Shown piece by piece: positions 8,107 through 17,082 of a stretch of 64,000 nucleotides of DNA. The stretch is from assembly GCF_001038425.2 (NCBI RefSeq), contig NZ_LDPV02000050.1:285454-349453 (forward strand). Direction: 5' to 3'. Below the pieces are notes generated by a model that saw only the letters and a list, made by a program, of their open reading frames with translations, searched no databases and had not been told where the DNA came from. The stretch comes from Ornithinibacillus contaminans (GTDB taxonomy: Bacteria > Bacillota > Bacilli > Bacillales > Amphibacillaceae). Both the position numbers and the translations under genes were made by a program. Numbering within the stretch: the stretch's first letter is position 1; each line of letters opens with the position of its first letter.

Positions 8107-9474
8107 TTAATACGTGGATTTTATCTGTTCCAGCCAGCTGACCATTTCATCGTTGATGCCCCATTCGGCGAAAGGCATGTCCCAAACTTTGTAGTGGTAG
8201 GTATTATCCTCGATTAATGGGTCAGCACCATGATAGAGTAGGAATTTTGCCGCTTCTAATTGATTATAATAGACCGCAGACCATAGTGCTGTCTCACCAA
8301 TAATACTTTGCTGGTTGACGTCTACGCCTAGTGCTACTAATTCTTCCATCAATTTTAAATTTCCATTTTGCGCTGCAAGCATTAACGGGGTGTAACTATA
8401 GGACATCGCCCGTTCCGATTGATCCCAAACTAAATAGCCAGGATCTGCCCCGATTTCTAATAGATACAAGGCGGTATCGGTTTTATTTTGCTGGATGGCA
8501 ACGTGTAATACTGGTTCACCGTCCGGGTTTACTGTCGCTGGATCTGCCCCGTGCGCAATCATCGCTTTTACCATTTCAACATTCCCATATTGTGCTGCTT
8601 CATGGATGAAGGTCGTTTTGAAATAGGGTGATTGATTTAAGTTGGTACTAAATAAGCGATTTAAATCATAATCATGTTCATCGAGCGTTCTTTTTACTGC
8701 TCCTGTATCACCATTCCAAATAGCGTATAAGAGCTGGTCATCAGCAGGGCTCATATCTAATGCCGCCTCTGATTCAGCATTTTCAACTGGAACGGATGTA
8801 TCTGTTTCGCTGTTCGTTACCACGTCTCCAGCTACTTCGGTGTCACTGGTTTCCGGAAGTGATGGTGGCAGTTGTTGTGATTCAGCCATCATTCTAACTT
8901 CCTCAATAAAGTCTTCAATTGACATTTCTGCGATTAACTCAAAATATGCCTTGTCCGCTAGAATATAAGCGATTGCCCGATTTTCCTCATTAAACGTAAA
9001 ACTCAGAACCGTATTTTCACCTAGAATAATGATTCCCATCTGTTCAAATAGATACGGATCGTATGTCATGTATTCATGGCGAATGGTATCAAAATCGTCT
9101 TCGTTTCCAACTCCTTTTGCTGTCTTTAATGACGAATTTGCATTAACCACGACTGCCTTCAATTCATCGGAACTAGCATCAAACGAAAACCCAAGCCCAC
9201 GGTCCTCATATTCATAGGTGTAACCCCCAGTTGATTCCTCTGTAACGTCACTTGGTTCTCCAAATAATTCTTCTATTTTATCAACTGGATCATAGAGTGC
9301 AAATCCATGTTCGATAAGCTCGTCTTCTAGTAAATCTGCTTCTTCCGCTTCCTTGAAAAAGGAGCGACCATCCCCATTTTCTTTTTCCTCTTTACTTGCA
9401 GTCTCGGATTCACAGCCGAAAAGTATTAGTACGATAAAAGCAATAATTACTGTATGAAATTTTAACAACTGCAT
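8107..9474 (-). CDS. Ankyrin-repeat lipoprotein
   Basis: This 455-residue protein starts with a lipoprotein signal (MQLLKFHTVIIAFIVLILFGC; lipobox LFGC, Cys21). Residues 50-200 form a region reminiscent of DUF4309-like lipoproteins (IEELFGEPSDVTEES), and residues 245-430 carry about four to five ankyrin repeats (FIHEAAQYGNVEMVKAMIAH, VLHVAIQQNKTDTALYLLEI, PLMLAAQNGNLKLMEELVAL, ALWSAVYYNQLEAAKFLLYH). It should be anchored outside the membrane and bind a protein partner. Convergent with the bactofilin operon. Extracellular lipidated ankyrin proteins are uncommon in Bacillaceae. The function is unknown. Confidence 0.82.
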   Translation of the reverse strand: MQLLKFHTVIIAFIVLILFGCESETASKEEKENGDGRSFFKEAEEADLLEDELIEHGFALYDPVDKIEELFGEPSDVTEESTGGYTYEYEDRGLGFSFDASSDELKAVVVNANSSLKTAKGVGNEDDFDTIRHEYMTYDPYLFEQMGIIILGENTVLSFTFNEENRAIAYILADKAYFELIAEMSIEDFIEEVRMMAESQQLPPSLPETSDTEVAGDVVTNSETDTSVPVENAESEAALDMSPADDQLLYAIWNGDTGAVKRTLDEHDYDLNRLFSTNLNQSPYFKTTFIHEAAQYGNVEMVKAMIAHGADPATVNPDGEPVLHVAIQQNKTDTALYLLEIGADPGYLVWDQSERAMSYSYTPLMLAAQNGNLKLMEELVALGVDVNQQSIIGETALWSAVYYNQLEAAKFLLYHGADPLIEDNTYHYKVWDMPFAEWGINDEMVSWLEQIKSTY

Positions 9475-9606
9475 GACTCTCCCTTTATGTCTACACTTCG
9501 TAGATTTCTCTCTATTTTTAATATTGCTTAATTTATTTTACCGAAATTGCTGAGAAAGGTAAATATATCGATGGCAATATTTGGTTACGCGCTTACTTAA
9601 CGGATG

Positions 9607-10008
9607 CTAACGCACTGACAAGCTCGTCAATTTGTTCTTTTGTTGCTGGATTATTGCTTCTTGCTTTTCAAACTCCCTCCGCTTCTCCTCCAATTTCTTG
9701 ATGGTGTGATGAATTAGCTCTTTTGTTCCACAGCCATTATTCCGCTTCACATCAAATAGCAGTTGAATCTCGTTTAATGACAACCCCATGGACTGCATTT
9801 CTTTAATTGCCAAAAAATCATCCACGTCCTTTTGTTGATACATCCGGCGATTTGCTTTCTTACTATCCTGTTGGTAATTAGTTCTCGACTCATCAACGGG
9901 AGAATTGTTTTTGGAAAAAATCAGTGGCAGCATTATCTCGTTACTGGTAGTTTTCTTATTCTAGTCACGATAGTACATGTGCTTAATTGGTAGTTTAATT
10001 GTTTTCAT
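9607..10008 (-). pseudogene. MerR-like regulator remnant with an in-frame stop
   Basis: From 9933 down, the frame encodes a MerR-like segment: RRMYQQKDVDDFLAIKEMQS, GLSLNEIQLLF and a C-terminal coiled coil, but without the usual N-terminal winged helix start. The same frame continues upstream from an ATG at 10006-10008 (MKTIKLPIKHMYYRD), interrupted by a TAG at 9961-9963. Either a nonsense mutation has disabled the gene or a shortened protein of 108 residues starts at 9933. I see no good ribosome binding site for the short form. It is divergent from the acetyltransferase gene. The family assignment rests on the second half only. Confidence 0.5.
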
Positions 10009-10086
10009 TATAACAAAACTTTCCCCACTAACGCCGCCATTACCCCTATGATATGATGAACTAAAGCACAGTTTGGAGGGGATGGG

Positions 10087-10638
10087 TTGTTTACTTTTGA
10101 TATAAACGAGAACATCAGGTTAAGACCGCTTCATCTCTTTGATGCTCGGGAGGTTTTTGAGCTTACCGATCGTTCCCGTGTGTATTTACGAGAATGGTTG
10201 CCATGGGTTGACCAGACGAGAACGATCCGTGACTCTGAGGAATTTATTCAGCGAGCCGAGGATATGTTTACCCGTCAAATCGGATTAACACTAGGAATCT
10301 TTTATCAGGGACGGCTCGCCGGCGTGGTTGCGTTTAATTATGTTGATTGGGCGAACCGGATTGGGGCGATTGGTTACTGGCTTGGTCAGGATTTCCAAGG
10401 CCATGGGATTATGACACAAGCAGTGGAAACGTTAATCGATTATGGGTTTTACCAATTAGGGTTAAATCGAATCGAGATTCGTGCTGCCTATGAAAATACG
10501 AAAAGTCGTGCCATCCCAGAACGACTCGGCTTCCAACAGGAAGGGCAAATCAGGCAGGGAGAATGGTTGTATAATCATTTTGTTGATCTGGTTGTCTATG
10601 GCATGCTGGCGGGGGAATGGGAAACCAGGAGGATATAG
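10087..10638 (+). CDS. ydaF: GNAT N-acetyltransferase, YdaF/RimL-like
   Basis: A 183-residue GNAT protein, the same length as Bacillus YdaF, a putative ribosomal-protein N-acetyltransferase related to RimL/RimJ. Family features are LREWLPWVD (about 35-43), LGIFYQGRLAGVVAFNYVDW (about 75-94), the acetyl-CoA loop region YWLGQDFQGHGIMTQAVETL (about 105-124) and the C-terminal RLGFQQEGQIRQGEW. The start is TTG, with GGAGGGG close upstream. Two bases separate its stop from the next gene, so the two are co-transcribed. The substrate is not shown by sequence. Confidence 0.84.
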   Translation: MFTFDINENIRLRPLHLFDAREVFELTDRSRVYLREWLPWVDQTRTIRDSEEFIQRAEDMFTRQIGLTLGIFYQGRLAGVVAFNYVDWANRIGAIGYWLGQDFQGHGIMTQAVETLIDYGFYQLGLNRIEIRAAYENTKSRAIPERLGFQQEGQIRQGEWLYNHFVDLVVYGMLAGEWETRRI

Positions 10639-10640
10639 CC

Positions 10641-11024
10641 GTGAAATTTTACCTAGCATCTGGATTGGAAAATAAAGCAATCGTCCAATATGTTCGTGAC
10701 CGTCTTGTTGCAGCGGGGCATATCCATACGTATGATTGGACGTTGAATAGTCGGGCTACAACGAAAGAAGCTTTACGACAGATTGGTATTGCGGAAAAAG
10801 AAGCAGTCGCAGCGAGTGATGTCGTGATCGTCCTCCTCCCTGGCGGCAAGGGCACCTATACCGAATTTGGCATGGCATTGGCCCTGGAAAAACCAATCTA
10901 TCTGTATTCGGAACAACCTATTAGCCTAGCAAATGCCGCCACCTTTTACTTTGTGGATGGAGTAGCACATGTTGACGGGGAAATCGATAGTTTCATCGAT
11001 CAACTTCTAGACGTATATCAGTAA
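10641..11024 (+). CDS. Nucleoside 2-deoxyribosyltransferase-like protein
   Basis: The 127-residue protein resembles the nucleoside 2-deoxyribosyltransferase-like fold (MKFYLASGLENK at the start; ASDVVIVLLPGGKGTYTEFGMALAL at about 63-87, with the glycine loop and the conserved Glu). Members either exchange bases on deoxynucleosides or hydrolyse nucleotides. The start is GTG at 10641, eight bases after a perfect AGGAGG at 10627-10632; an upstream ATG overlapping the previous gene is less likely. It is followed closely by a phosphatase gene, so the group may handle nucleotides or sugar phosphates, an inference. Confidence 0.72.
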   Translation: MKFYLASGLENKAIVQYVRDRLVAAGHIHTYDWTLNSRATTKEALRQIGIAEKEAVAASDVVIVLLPGGKGTYTEFGMALALEKPIYLYSEQPISLANAATFYFVDGVAHVDGEIDSFIDQLLDVYQ

Positions 11025-11047
11025 TAATGGAAGGGAGACGGAAATAC

Positions 11048-11641
11048 GTGACGACGATTTATTTAGTAAGACACGGGGAGACCGCGTGGAATGCAGAAAG
11101 AAGAATGCAAGGACAGACGGATATTCCATTAAATGAAAAGGGTATGCAGCAAGCAGATGCCTGTGGCGCTGCATTGAACCCCGCGGATTACAACATCATC
11201 ATTTCTAGCCATCTAAAACGGGCAAAGCAAACAGCTGAAATCATTAATACGTATTTACAGCTTCCCTTCGAGCAAATGGAAGAGTTCGCCGAGCGGAGTT
11301 TCGGTGATGGCGAAGGGCTAACAATGGATGAAAGGCTAGCACTTTATCCCGATCATCAATTTCCGAACCAAGAGGAATTAGAGGATTTCTCCAATCGAAT
11401 TATGGGCGGGATGGAAAAGGTCGCGGCCACTTATCCTGGTAAACAGGTCCTCCTTGTTGCCCATGGTGCGGTCATCAATCGTATTTTATCGATTGTATCG
11501 AATGGTGAGCTCGGCTCTGGCAAAACGATGATTGAGAACACGAGTATTACGACAATATCGCTAGCAGATGGCCAATGGATCATTCAGAATTATAATCAAA
11601 TTGACCATTTGCAACGCTTGGAAACACAGCCACCTGTTTAA
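11048..11641 (+). CDS. Histidine phosphatase family protein (phosphoglycerate mutase-like)
   Basis: A protein of 197 residues with the RHG motif at its N-terminus (TTIYLVRHGETAWN; phosphohistidine His9), a second catalytic His in LLVAHGAVINR (about 139-149), and the Arg and Glu expected between. The family includes broad-specificity phosphatases such as PhoE and CobC-like enzymes; length and motifs fit a phosphatase better than a glycolytic mutase. The GTG at 11048 is preceded by AAGGGAG at 10 bases; an ATG at 11027 is upstream of that site. Third gene after the acetyltransferase, followed by a terminator. Confidence 0.83.
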   Translation: MTTIYLVRHGETAWNAERRMQGQTDIPLNEKGMQQADACGAALNPADYNIIISSHLKRAKQTAEIINTYLQLPFEQMEEFAERSFGDGEGLTMDERLALYPDHQFPNQEELEDFSNRIMGGMEKVAATYPGKQVLLVAHGAVINRILSIVSNGELGSGKTMIENTSITTISLADGQWIIQNYNQIDHLQRLETQPPV

Positions 11642-11647
11642 GTGGTG

Positions 11648-11676
11648 GAGCTACTATTCTAGTGGCTCTTTTTTTA
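11648..11676 (+). terminator. Intrinsic terminator
   Basis: GAGCTACTA and TAGTGGCTC pair around a TTC loop with one G-U pair, followed by eight T. Confidence 0.85.
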
Positions 11677-11771
11677 TTCAAAAAACAGAACATATATTCT
11701 TGTTTTTGCGTCATATATCAGGTATAGTGGTTGTATAATAAAATTCTGAAAATGATAGGTGGAGGTGACGA

Positions 11772-12758
11772 ATGGAGCACACAGTAGCCGAAAAGGCATT
11801 AGTAGCAGATCTTTTAACAACTGCCGAAAACGTATTTGGGTTTACAGCAATCCACGCCGAGCCGATTCAACGTGGCTGGTTAAATTTGAAATGGAGGCTA
11901 GAGACAGATGCCGGAACCTTTCTCCTTAAGCAATATAATCGGGAGCGTTTAAAAAAATATTCCATTCCCGATTTGGAGCAGGTGTTCACCAAGCAAAATC
12001 ACTTACATACACTCGAATTCCCGTGTCCTGGTATCCTGTCCGTTGGTGCCAACCAGCATTTTATTCAGTCACAGGGTGGTGAACTGTTTATCGTGATGGA
12101 CTATTGTACGGGAAATAACCTACCACCCGGAAAATTATCTCGTGAGCAATGCTATGCACTTGGGCACGAAGCTGGGAAGCTCCATTATCAGCTTCGCGAG
12201 CTACCACCGAAAAAGCGACCCGTGTTTACACCACCTGCTACTTCGGATCGTGTACGATACTGGGAGTCGGTCAGAGAGGAAATGCGTCGTGAATCGAAAG
12301 CACATCTTGTCCCGATGATAGAAAAGCAAGTGCAGTTAACGAAGGGGTTATCGCTTACTGACTTGGATGTAGCTGCCACCGGCTGGTCACATCGCGATTT
12401 ATGGGTGGATAATCTGTTGTTTACGGATAATCAGCTATCGGCCGTGCTTGATTTTGACCGGATGAATTATGATTTTCCCCAATTAGATGTTGGACGAGCA
12501 ATTATTTCGAGCGCATTAGCAGACGCTGAATTGGATATGGAAAAGGCTAAAGCCTTTCTGGAGGGCTATGCTGATTATCAGGTATTTGGCAAAGGATTTC
12601 TAACGAAGGCATTGAAACTATTATGGTATATGGAAAGTGTATGGTGGCTGGATTTAGCTATGGACGAACGAAAAGGGCCGCCAAAGCGATTTGTGCAGGA
12701 GATGCTTTGGTTGTCAGAGCATTTAATGGAATTGGAAGAATTGGTGGATGGCAATTAG
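11772..12758 (+). CDS. Aminoglycoside phosphotransferase-fold kinase (CotS/APH-like)
   Basis: A 328-residue kinase-like protein of the APH/choline kinase fold. Visible elements are the N-lobe LKQYNRERLKKY with its Lys, the hinge ELFIVMDYCTGNNL, the catalytic loop WSHRDLWVDNLLF (about 212-224; HxDxxxxN-type) and AVLDFDRMNYD (about 231-241) for the metal-binding Asp. Bacillus relatives include the CotS/YtaA spore-coat proteins and small-molecule kinases. AGGTGGAGGTG precedes the ATG. It is a single gene after a terminator. Nothing points to antibiotic resistance; the substrate is unknown. Confidence 0.77.
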   Translation: MEHTVAEKALVADLLTTAENVFGFTAIHAEPIQRGWLNLKWRLETDAGTFLLKQYNRERLKKYSIPDLEQVFTKQNHLHTLEFPCPGILSVGANQHFIQSQGGELFIVMDYCTGNNLPPGKLSREQCYALGHEAGKLHYQLRELPPKKRPVFTPPATSDRVRYWESVREEMRRESKAHLVPMIEKQVQLTKGLSLTDLDVAATGWSHRDLWVDNLLFTDNQLSAVLDFDRMNYDFPQLDVGRAIISSALADAELDMEKAKAFLEGYADYQVFGKGFLTKALKLLWYMESVWWLDLAMDERKGPPKRFVQEMLWLSEHLMELEELVDGN

Positions 12759-12867
12759 ATGAGGGGTTAATGGGGGAGGGATTATTTGAGCGCGAAATGG
12801 ATTGCTGTTGCTGTAGGCAATAGGAATTAGCTATTCTTGATTGGGTTGGCATTCGCGTTATTTTTAC

Positions 12868-12881
12868 ATTTCCCGGGAAAT
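12868..12881. promoter_or_regulatory. Noc-binding site (NBS)
   Basis: ATTTCCCGGGAAAT is an exact match to the B. subtilis Noc-binding consensus. Noc binds such sites and, with CTP, spreads on DNA to keep Z-rings off the nucleoid. The noc gene is in this window at 53547-54407. The rest of the 12759-12985 gap shows no gene. Confidence 0.85.
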
Positions 12882-12985
12882 ATCGACACTTGTGATGGGA
12901 GCAGATGGTTGGCCAGCATTCTAATTTTCAGGAGTGCGGGTGTTGGGCTTCGCCTCCGCTCTCCGCAAACAGCCTAATGCAAGCA

Positions 12986-13025
12986 ATAAAAAAGATTTGC
13001 CACCTCTATTACAAGTGGCAAATCT
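12986..13025 (-). terminator. Intrinsic terminator of the ABC exporter gene
   Basis: AGATTTGCCAC and GTGGCAAATCT form a perfect 11-bp stem; on the minus strand a T-rich run follows the stem, just after the exporter stop codon. Confidence 0.9.
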
Positions 13026-13031
13026 CCCTCT

Positions 13032-14747
13032 CTACTGCATCTGCACCTTATGCAAATTCGCAAATACACCATCACGTTTTAATAATTCTTGGTGACTTCC
13101 TTCTTCTTCGATTCCTTTTTTCGTCACAACCATAATGCGGTCTGCATTGCGAATCGTTGCTAATCGATGGGCAATGATTAGGGTTGTCCGGTCTTTCGCT
13201 AAATCATTTAATGCTTCTTGAATGATCATTTCCGTTTCTGTATCTAGTGCCGATGTTGCTTCATCCAAAATTAAAATTGGTGGATTTTTTAGGAACATCC
13301 GGGCAATAGCAATCCGCTGCTTTTGACCACCAGATAGCTTCAAGCCACGCTCACCAACCTGGGTGTCATACCCATCTGGTAATTCATTAATAAATTCTTC
13401 CATATGTGCTTTTCGTGCTGCTTCCCGAATCTCTTCTTCAGTTGCATCAAGCTTTCCATAGGCAATATTTTCTCGTAATGTCCCAGTAAATAGGAACACA
13501 TCCTGTTGCACAATCCCGATATTTTCCCGTAAGGAACGCTTCGTCATATCACGGATATCCATGCCATCAATTGTGATTTGTCCACTATCCACATCGTAGA
13601 ATCGCGGGATTAACGCAGAGATAGTTGTTTTTCCAGCTCCAGATGGGCCAACAAATGCAACGGTCTCGCCAGCATTAATGTTGAAGCTCATCGCCTTGAT
13701 GACAGGGCCTTGCGTTTTTTCATAGCCAAAAGTTACTTTGTGGAAGGAAATATAGCCTTTCAAGTCCTTCACTGCTACGGCATCTTTGCGATCTTCTACA
13801 TCTGGATCCGTGTCTAAAATATCGATGAATCGTCTAAAGCCAGCCATTCCTTTTGGATATAACTCAAGTAAAGCACTGATTTTATTAATTGGATTAAATA
13901 ATACATTGGTAAATAAGATAAAGCTCACTAGTTCCCCGTATGTCATCGCATTATTAAAGGTCAGCCAAGCACCATAGACGAGAACGATAAGAACGATTAA
14001 GCGCATCATCATATAAATATTCGAATGAACAAAGGCCATGACCTTATACGCTCTAACTTTTGCTTTGCGAAAATTATAATTGTCCTTTGTGAAGCGTGAC
14101 ATCTCATGATCTTCATTGGTAAAGGATTGGACAACACGCACTCCTGATACGGCATCCTCGACGCGACCATTCACCTCAGCGATTTCCTCATACATCGATT
14201 TCCACGCTTGGTTCATTTTAATATTGCTGTAGGTAATCAGCCAAATCAAGACTGGCACGATGATTAAAATGATAACCGATAACTGGAAATTAATATTGAA
14301 CATCAGGGCAAATGCCCCAACAAACGTCATAAAGGCAATAAACAAATCCTCAGGACCATGGTGGGCAAACTCACCAATATCGAATAAATCATTGGTAATT
14401 CTACTCATAATATGACCTGTCTTCGTGTTATCAAAAAAGCGAAACGATTGTTTTTGAACATGGCGGAACAAGTCCTGACGCATATCCGTTTCCATGTTCA
14501 CACCTAATTTATGTCCCCAATATGTCACAATGTATTGCATAAAAGTACTTAGCAAATACACAGCCAACAGCGAGATACTGACAATAACGATTAAATCCCA
14601 ATTTTCGGTTGGCAGCAATTGGTCAATAAATTCTTGTACGGCGACCGGGAACGCTAACTCCAGGATAGCGACAAATACCGCACAGGTAAAATCAATAATA
14701 AATAGCCGTTTATGCGGCTTATAATACGAGAAAAATCGTCGTAGCAT
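13032..14747 (-). CDS. ABC exporter, fused membrane and ATPase domains
   Basis: The half-transporter of 571 residues has six membrane helices in an ABC type I exporter domain (about 1-310) and a C-terminal ATPase (about 335-571). ATPase motifs are complete: Walker A GPSGAGKTT, Q-loop IVQQDVFLF, signature LSGGQKQR, Walker B ILILDEATSALD and the H-loop IIAHRL. It should act as a homodimer and export drugs, lipids or peptides. The ATG at 14747 was chosen because GGAAG lies eight bases upstream; a GTG nine bases earlier overlaps that site. It is transcribed alone. Confidence 0.9.
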   Translation of the reverse strand: MLRRFFSYYKPHKRLFIIDFTCAVFVAILELAFPVAVQEFIDQLLPTENWDLIVIVSISLLAVYLLSTFMQYIVTYWGHKLGVNMETDMRQDLFRHVQKQSFRFFDNTKTGHIMSRITNDLFDIGEFAHHGPEDLFIAFMTFVGAFALMFNINFQLSVIILIIVPVLIWLITYSNIKMNQAWKSMYEEIAEVNGRVEDAVSGVRVVQSFTNEDHEMSRFTKDNYNFRKAKVRAYKVMAFVHSNIYMMMRLIVLIVLVYGAWLTFNNAMTYGELVSFILFTNVLFNPINKISALLELYPKGMAGFRRFIDILDTDPDVEDRKDAVAVKDLKGYISFHKVTFGYEKTQGPVIKAMSFNINAGETVAFVGPSGAGKTTISALIPRFYDVDSGQITIDGMDIRDMTKRSLRENIGIVQQDVFLFTGTLRENIAYGKLDATEEEIREAARKAHMEEFINELPDGYDTQVGERGLKLSGGQKQRIAIARMFLKNPPILILDEATSALDTETEMIIQEALNDLAKDRTTLIIAHRLATIRNADRIMVVTKKGIEEEGSHQELLKRDGVFANLHKVQMQ

Positions 14748-15011
14748 TGGTTGCACTTCCTTTATCTAGTTGGTATTTATCATTTCATTCATGATTTCAT
14801 CTAGTAAACAAACACATCTCTTTATACTATACATTTTTGCATCGTAGAAAGAAAATTATATGTTTGGTTTTTTTTGAATTTAAGGAGGGCTTGGCTATTC
14901 CGTGATTGCTTGTCAAGTTTGTCCGATTTTTTGCATATGCATTACTAGAACGATCATTGGTTTTGCGGATTGTTTGTACTGGGCATGATTTTTAAATTGG
15001 GGGAGATTTCG

Positions 15012-15392
15012 ATGAAGCTAAGTATGAATTTAGGCAATTGGCTATGTTATGTGGTTGGGTATGTGTTTATTACGTCAGCAATTATGAAACTACTCGTATC
15101 ATCCAATTTTGTAGCAACGTTTTATAATCTTGGGGTTCCATTTCCTGCGACGACCGTTTTTCTCGTGGCAATAACCGAATTCATTTGTGGCGTCTTGATT
15201 GTAGGTGGGATGTATGTAAAAAAAGCAACGATTCCACTGCTTGTCATCATGGTCGTTGCCATCTATCTTACCAAGCTTCCCGTCCTTTTTGATGAAGGGC
15301 TATTGGCATTTGCATTTCAGTCTCGGCTCGATTTTGTCATCCTCATTCTCTTACTGTTACTCAACCAACATGTGCGCGGTAAGAAATTTTAA
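15012..15392 (+). CDS. DoxX-family membrane protein
   Basis: A hydrophobic protein of 126 residues with about four membrane helices (WLCYVVGYVFITSAIMKLL; TTVFLVAITEFICGVLIVGG; IPLLVIMVVAIYLT; FVILILLLLLN), typical of the DoxX/DoxD-like family, whose members often serve redox or quinone-related membrane functions. The ATG at 15012 is preceded by GGGGGAG; the longer frame from 14970 would place hydrophilic residues before the first helix. The gene stands alone, just left of a DnaA-box cluster. The 14748-15011 gap holds only promoter-like A+T-rich sequence. Confidence 0.72.
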   Translation: MKLSMNLGNWLCYVVGYVFITSAIMKLLVSSNFVATFYNLGVPFPATTVFLVAITEFICGVLIVGGMYVKKATIPLLVIMVVAIYLTKLPVLFDEGLLAFAFQSRLDFVILILLLLLNQHVRGKKF

Positions 15393-15415
15393 TTGAAAAT
15401 TTAAGTATTAACAGC

Positions 15416-15626
15416 TTATACACGATTTTTCATGAAGTTATGCACAAAGTTATCCACATATGCACAAATGTTCGTAGCTATTTAGTATCCGAACAAATAT
15501 TCACTACAAAATATAGATATTCGCTTCCCTTTATACACATAATGTGCATAACTTCTGAAAAATGTGGATAAGTAGTGGGGATTTGTTCGCTAAATCTTTT
15601 TGCTTATGGGGATTTTTTGTGTATAA
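15416..15626. promoter_or_regulatory. DnaA-box cluster
   Basis: Six exact matches to TTATNCACA lie in 211 bases: 15438-15446, 15450-15458 and 15531-15539 on the plus strand, and 15543-15551, 15563-15571 and 15618-15626 on the minus strand. Two near matches are at 15416-15424 and 15458-15466. The boxes fall in two halves of opposite orientation. B. subtilis has DnaA-box clusters outside oriC that titrate DnaA and regulate genes. No replication gene is adjacent, so a secondary cluster is more likely than the origin. Confidence 0.85.
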
Positions 15627-15673
15627 TTGTTTCGTTTCTCTTGTATGAGATGGCTTTATCGGTAATTAAAAGA

Positions 15674-15705
15674 AGCTATCTCGTATCTTTTTATACGAGA
15701 TAGCT
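15674..15705 (-). terminator. Intrinsic terminator of htrA
   Basis: AGCTATCTCGTAT and ATACGAGATAGCT form a perfect 13-bp stem with a six-base loop, followed on the minus strand by a T-rich stretch. A second GAGATGGCTT arm at 15647 could pair with part of the stem, giving alternative structures. Confidence 0.9.
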
Positions 15706-15715
15706 CCACTTTCCT

Positions 15716-16909
15716 TTACTGCTGTACGCCTAGCTCCATTGACGTAGTATGTTTTTCTCCATTTCGGTAATAGGTAATCTCGAGCGTGTCCCCGATTTCT
15801 TTTTCCTGATACAAAATCTTTCGTAGGTCAATCATGTTCATAATGGGCTTGCCATCTAAGTGGGTTATGACATCTAGTCGCTCTAGTCCGGCTTGTGCGG
15901 CTGGGGATAATGGTTCAATCGTCCACACATAGACACCGCCCTCGACATCCGCCGGTAATTGCAAGGTTTCTGACCATTCCATCCGCGGGATTTCCTCTAA
16001 CGAATAAATTTCTACTCCCATATATGGCCGGCGCACCTGCCCTGTTTTTTCTAATTCATCGATGATCGGGCGTGCTGCATCAATTGGGATGGAGAAGCCA
16101 ATTCCTTCTACCGCCTCTTGATTAATTTTCATCGAGTTAATCCCAATTAGCTGAGCATCCATATTAATCAAGGCGCCCCCGCTATTACCGGGATTGATTG
16201 CAGCATCGGTTTGAATAACCTCCGCTTGCCAGTCGGCTCTTCCGTCCATATTAAAATCCTGTGGAATCGTCCGCTGTGTCCCACTTACGATTCCTTGGGT
16301 AACAGAGCCGGAAAACATATGCCCTAGAGGGTTCCCGATCGCAATAACTGGCTCACCAACCTTCAAATTCTCTGAGCTTCCAAGCTCAATCGGCTGTTCA
16401 ATCGAGTCGCCGTCAACACGTAATACGGCGAGGTCTGAGAATAAATCCTCTCCAAGCAGTTCCGCTTTTAATACGGTGTCGTCACTCAGTAGCACCTCTA
16501 TCTCATCGGCCCCTTGAATGACGTGATAATTGGTCACCACATAGGCGTAACCATCTTCCTTCTTATAAATTACACCAGATCCTGTGCCGGCTTCACTAGC
16601 CTCTTGCTGTTCCCAAAAATCGGCTTGGTGCTGGATGTTTGTAATCCCGACAACCGTTGGTGAAACAACATTTACGACCTCCGTAATTCTGGTGGACACA
16701 TCGAGGGAAATAATTTGCTGATTACCGTTTGCACCCTGATTATAGTTACTCGTTCCCTGATTTGTGGTTGACCCCATTTCCAAAACTCTCGGAACCGCTA
16801 CTGCCACCAATAAAATCCCAATGATGACCCCTAGGAATAAGGGCAGCACCCAGCGATTTTTACGATTGCGGTGCGGGTTTGGTGGATAATGATCATTATA
16901 ATAGCCCAT
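15716..16909 (-). CDS. htrC: HtrA-type membrane serine protease (YycK/HtrC)
   Basis: A serine protease of 397 residues with a cytoplasmic N-terminus, one membrane helix (about 21-42), a trypsin-like domain and a C-terminal PDZ domain (about 300-390). The catalytic triad is visible: His in VTNYHVI, Asp in FSDLAVL and Ser in NPGNSGGAL. It degrades misfolded proteins outside the membrane. The ATG at 16909 has AAGGAG seven bases upstream; an ATG two codons earlier is too close. In Bacillus htrC follows walJ directly; here a NERD gene on the opposite strand and a repeat block separate them, so it needs its own promoter. Confidence 0.93.
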   Translation of the reverse strand: MGYYNDHYPPNPHRNRKNRWVLPLFLGVIIGILLVAVAVPRVLEMGSTTNQGTSNYNQGANGNQQIISLDVSTRITEVVNVVSPTVVGITNIQHQADFWEQQEASEAGTGSGVIYKKEDGYAYVVTNYHVIQGADEIEVLLSDDTVLKAELLGEDLFSDLAVLRVDGDSIEQPIELGSSENLKVGEPVIAIGNPLGHMFSGSVTQGIVSGTQRTIPQDFNMDGRADWQAEVIQTDAAINPGNSGGALINMDAQLIGINSMKINQEAVEGIGFSIPIDAARPIIDELEKTGQVRRPYMGVEIYSLEEIPRMEWSETLQLPADVEGGVYVWTIEPLSPAAQAGLERLDVITHLDGKPIMNMIDLRKILYQEKEIGDTLEITYYRNGEKHTTSMELGVQQ

Positions 16910-17082
16910 GCACATACTCCTTTTTACTAGCTTAAGCCTAGTTTAAGCTATCTTTGCTATTTCTATTATAGGCTTTTTGCGTTGGATTAAACCAATTTAA
17001 TCGTGATTTTGATATAATTTTTAAAATGTTTTGCAATTTATATGGGTTTGTACTAGAGTTTTCAGTAGAAAGGAAGTGGAAT

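Noticed and set aside
11772..12758. Aminoglycoside resistance gene
   Set aside because: Fold shared with many kinases including spore-coat CotS proteins; nothing specific to aminoglycoside enzymes.
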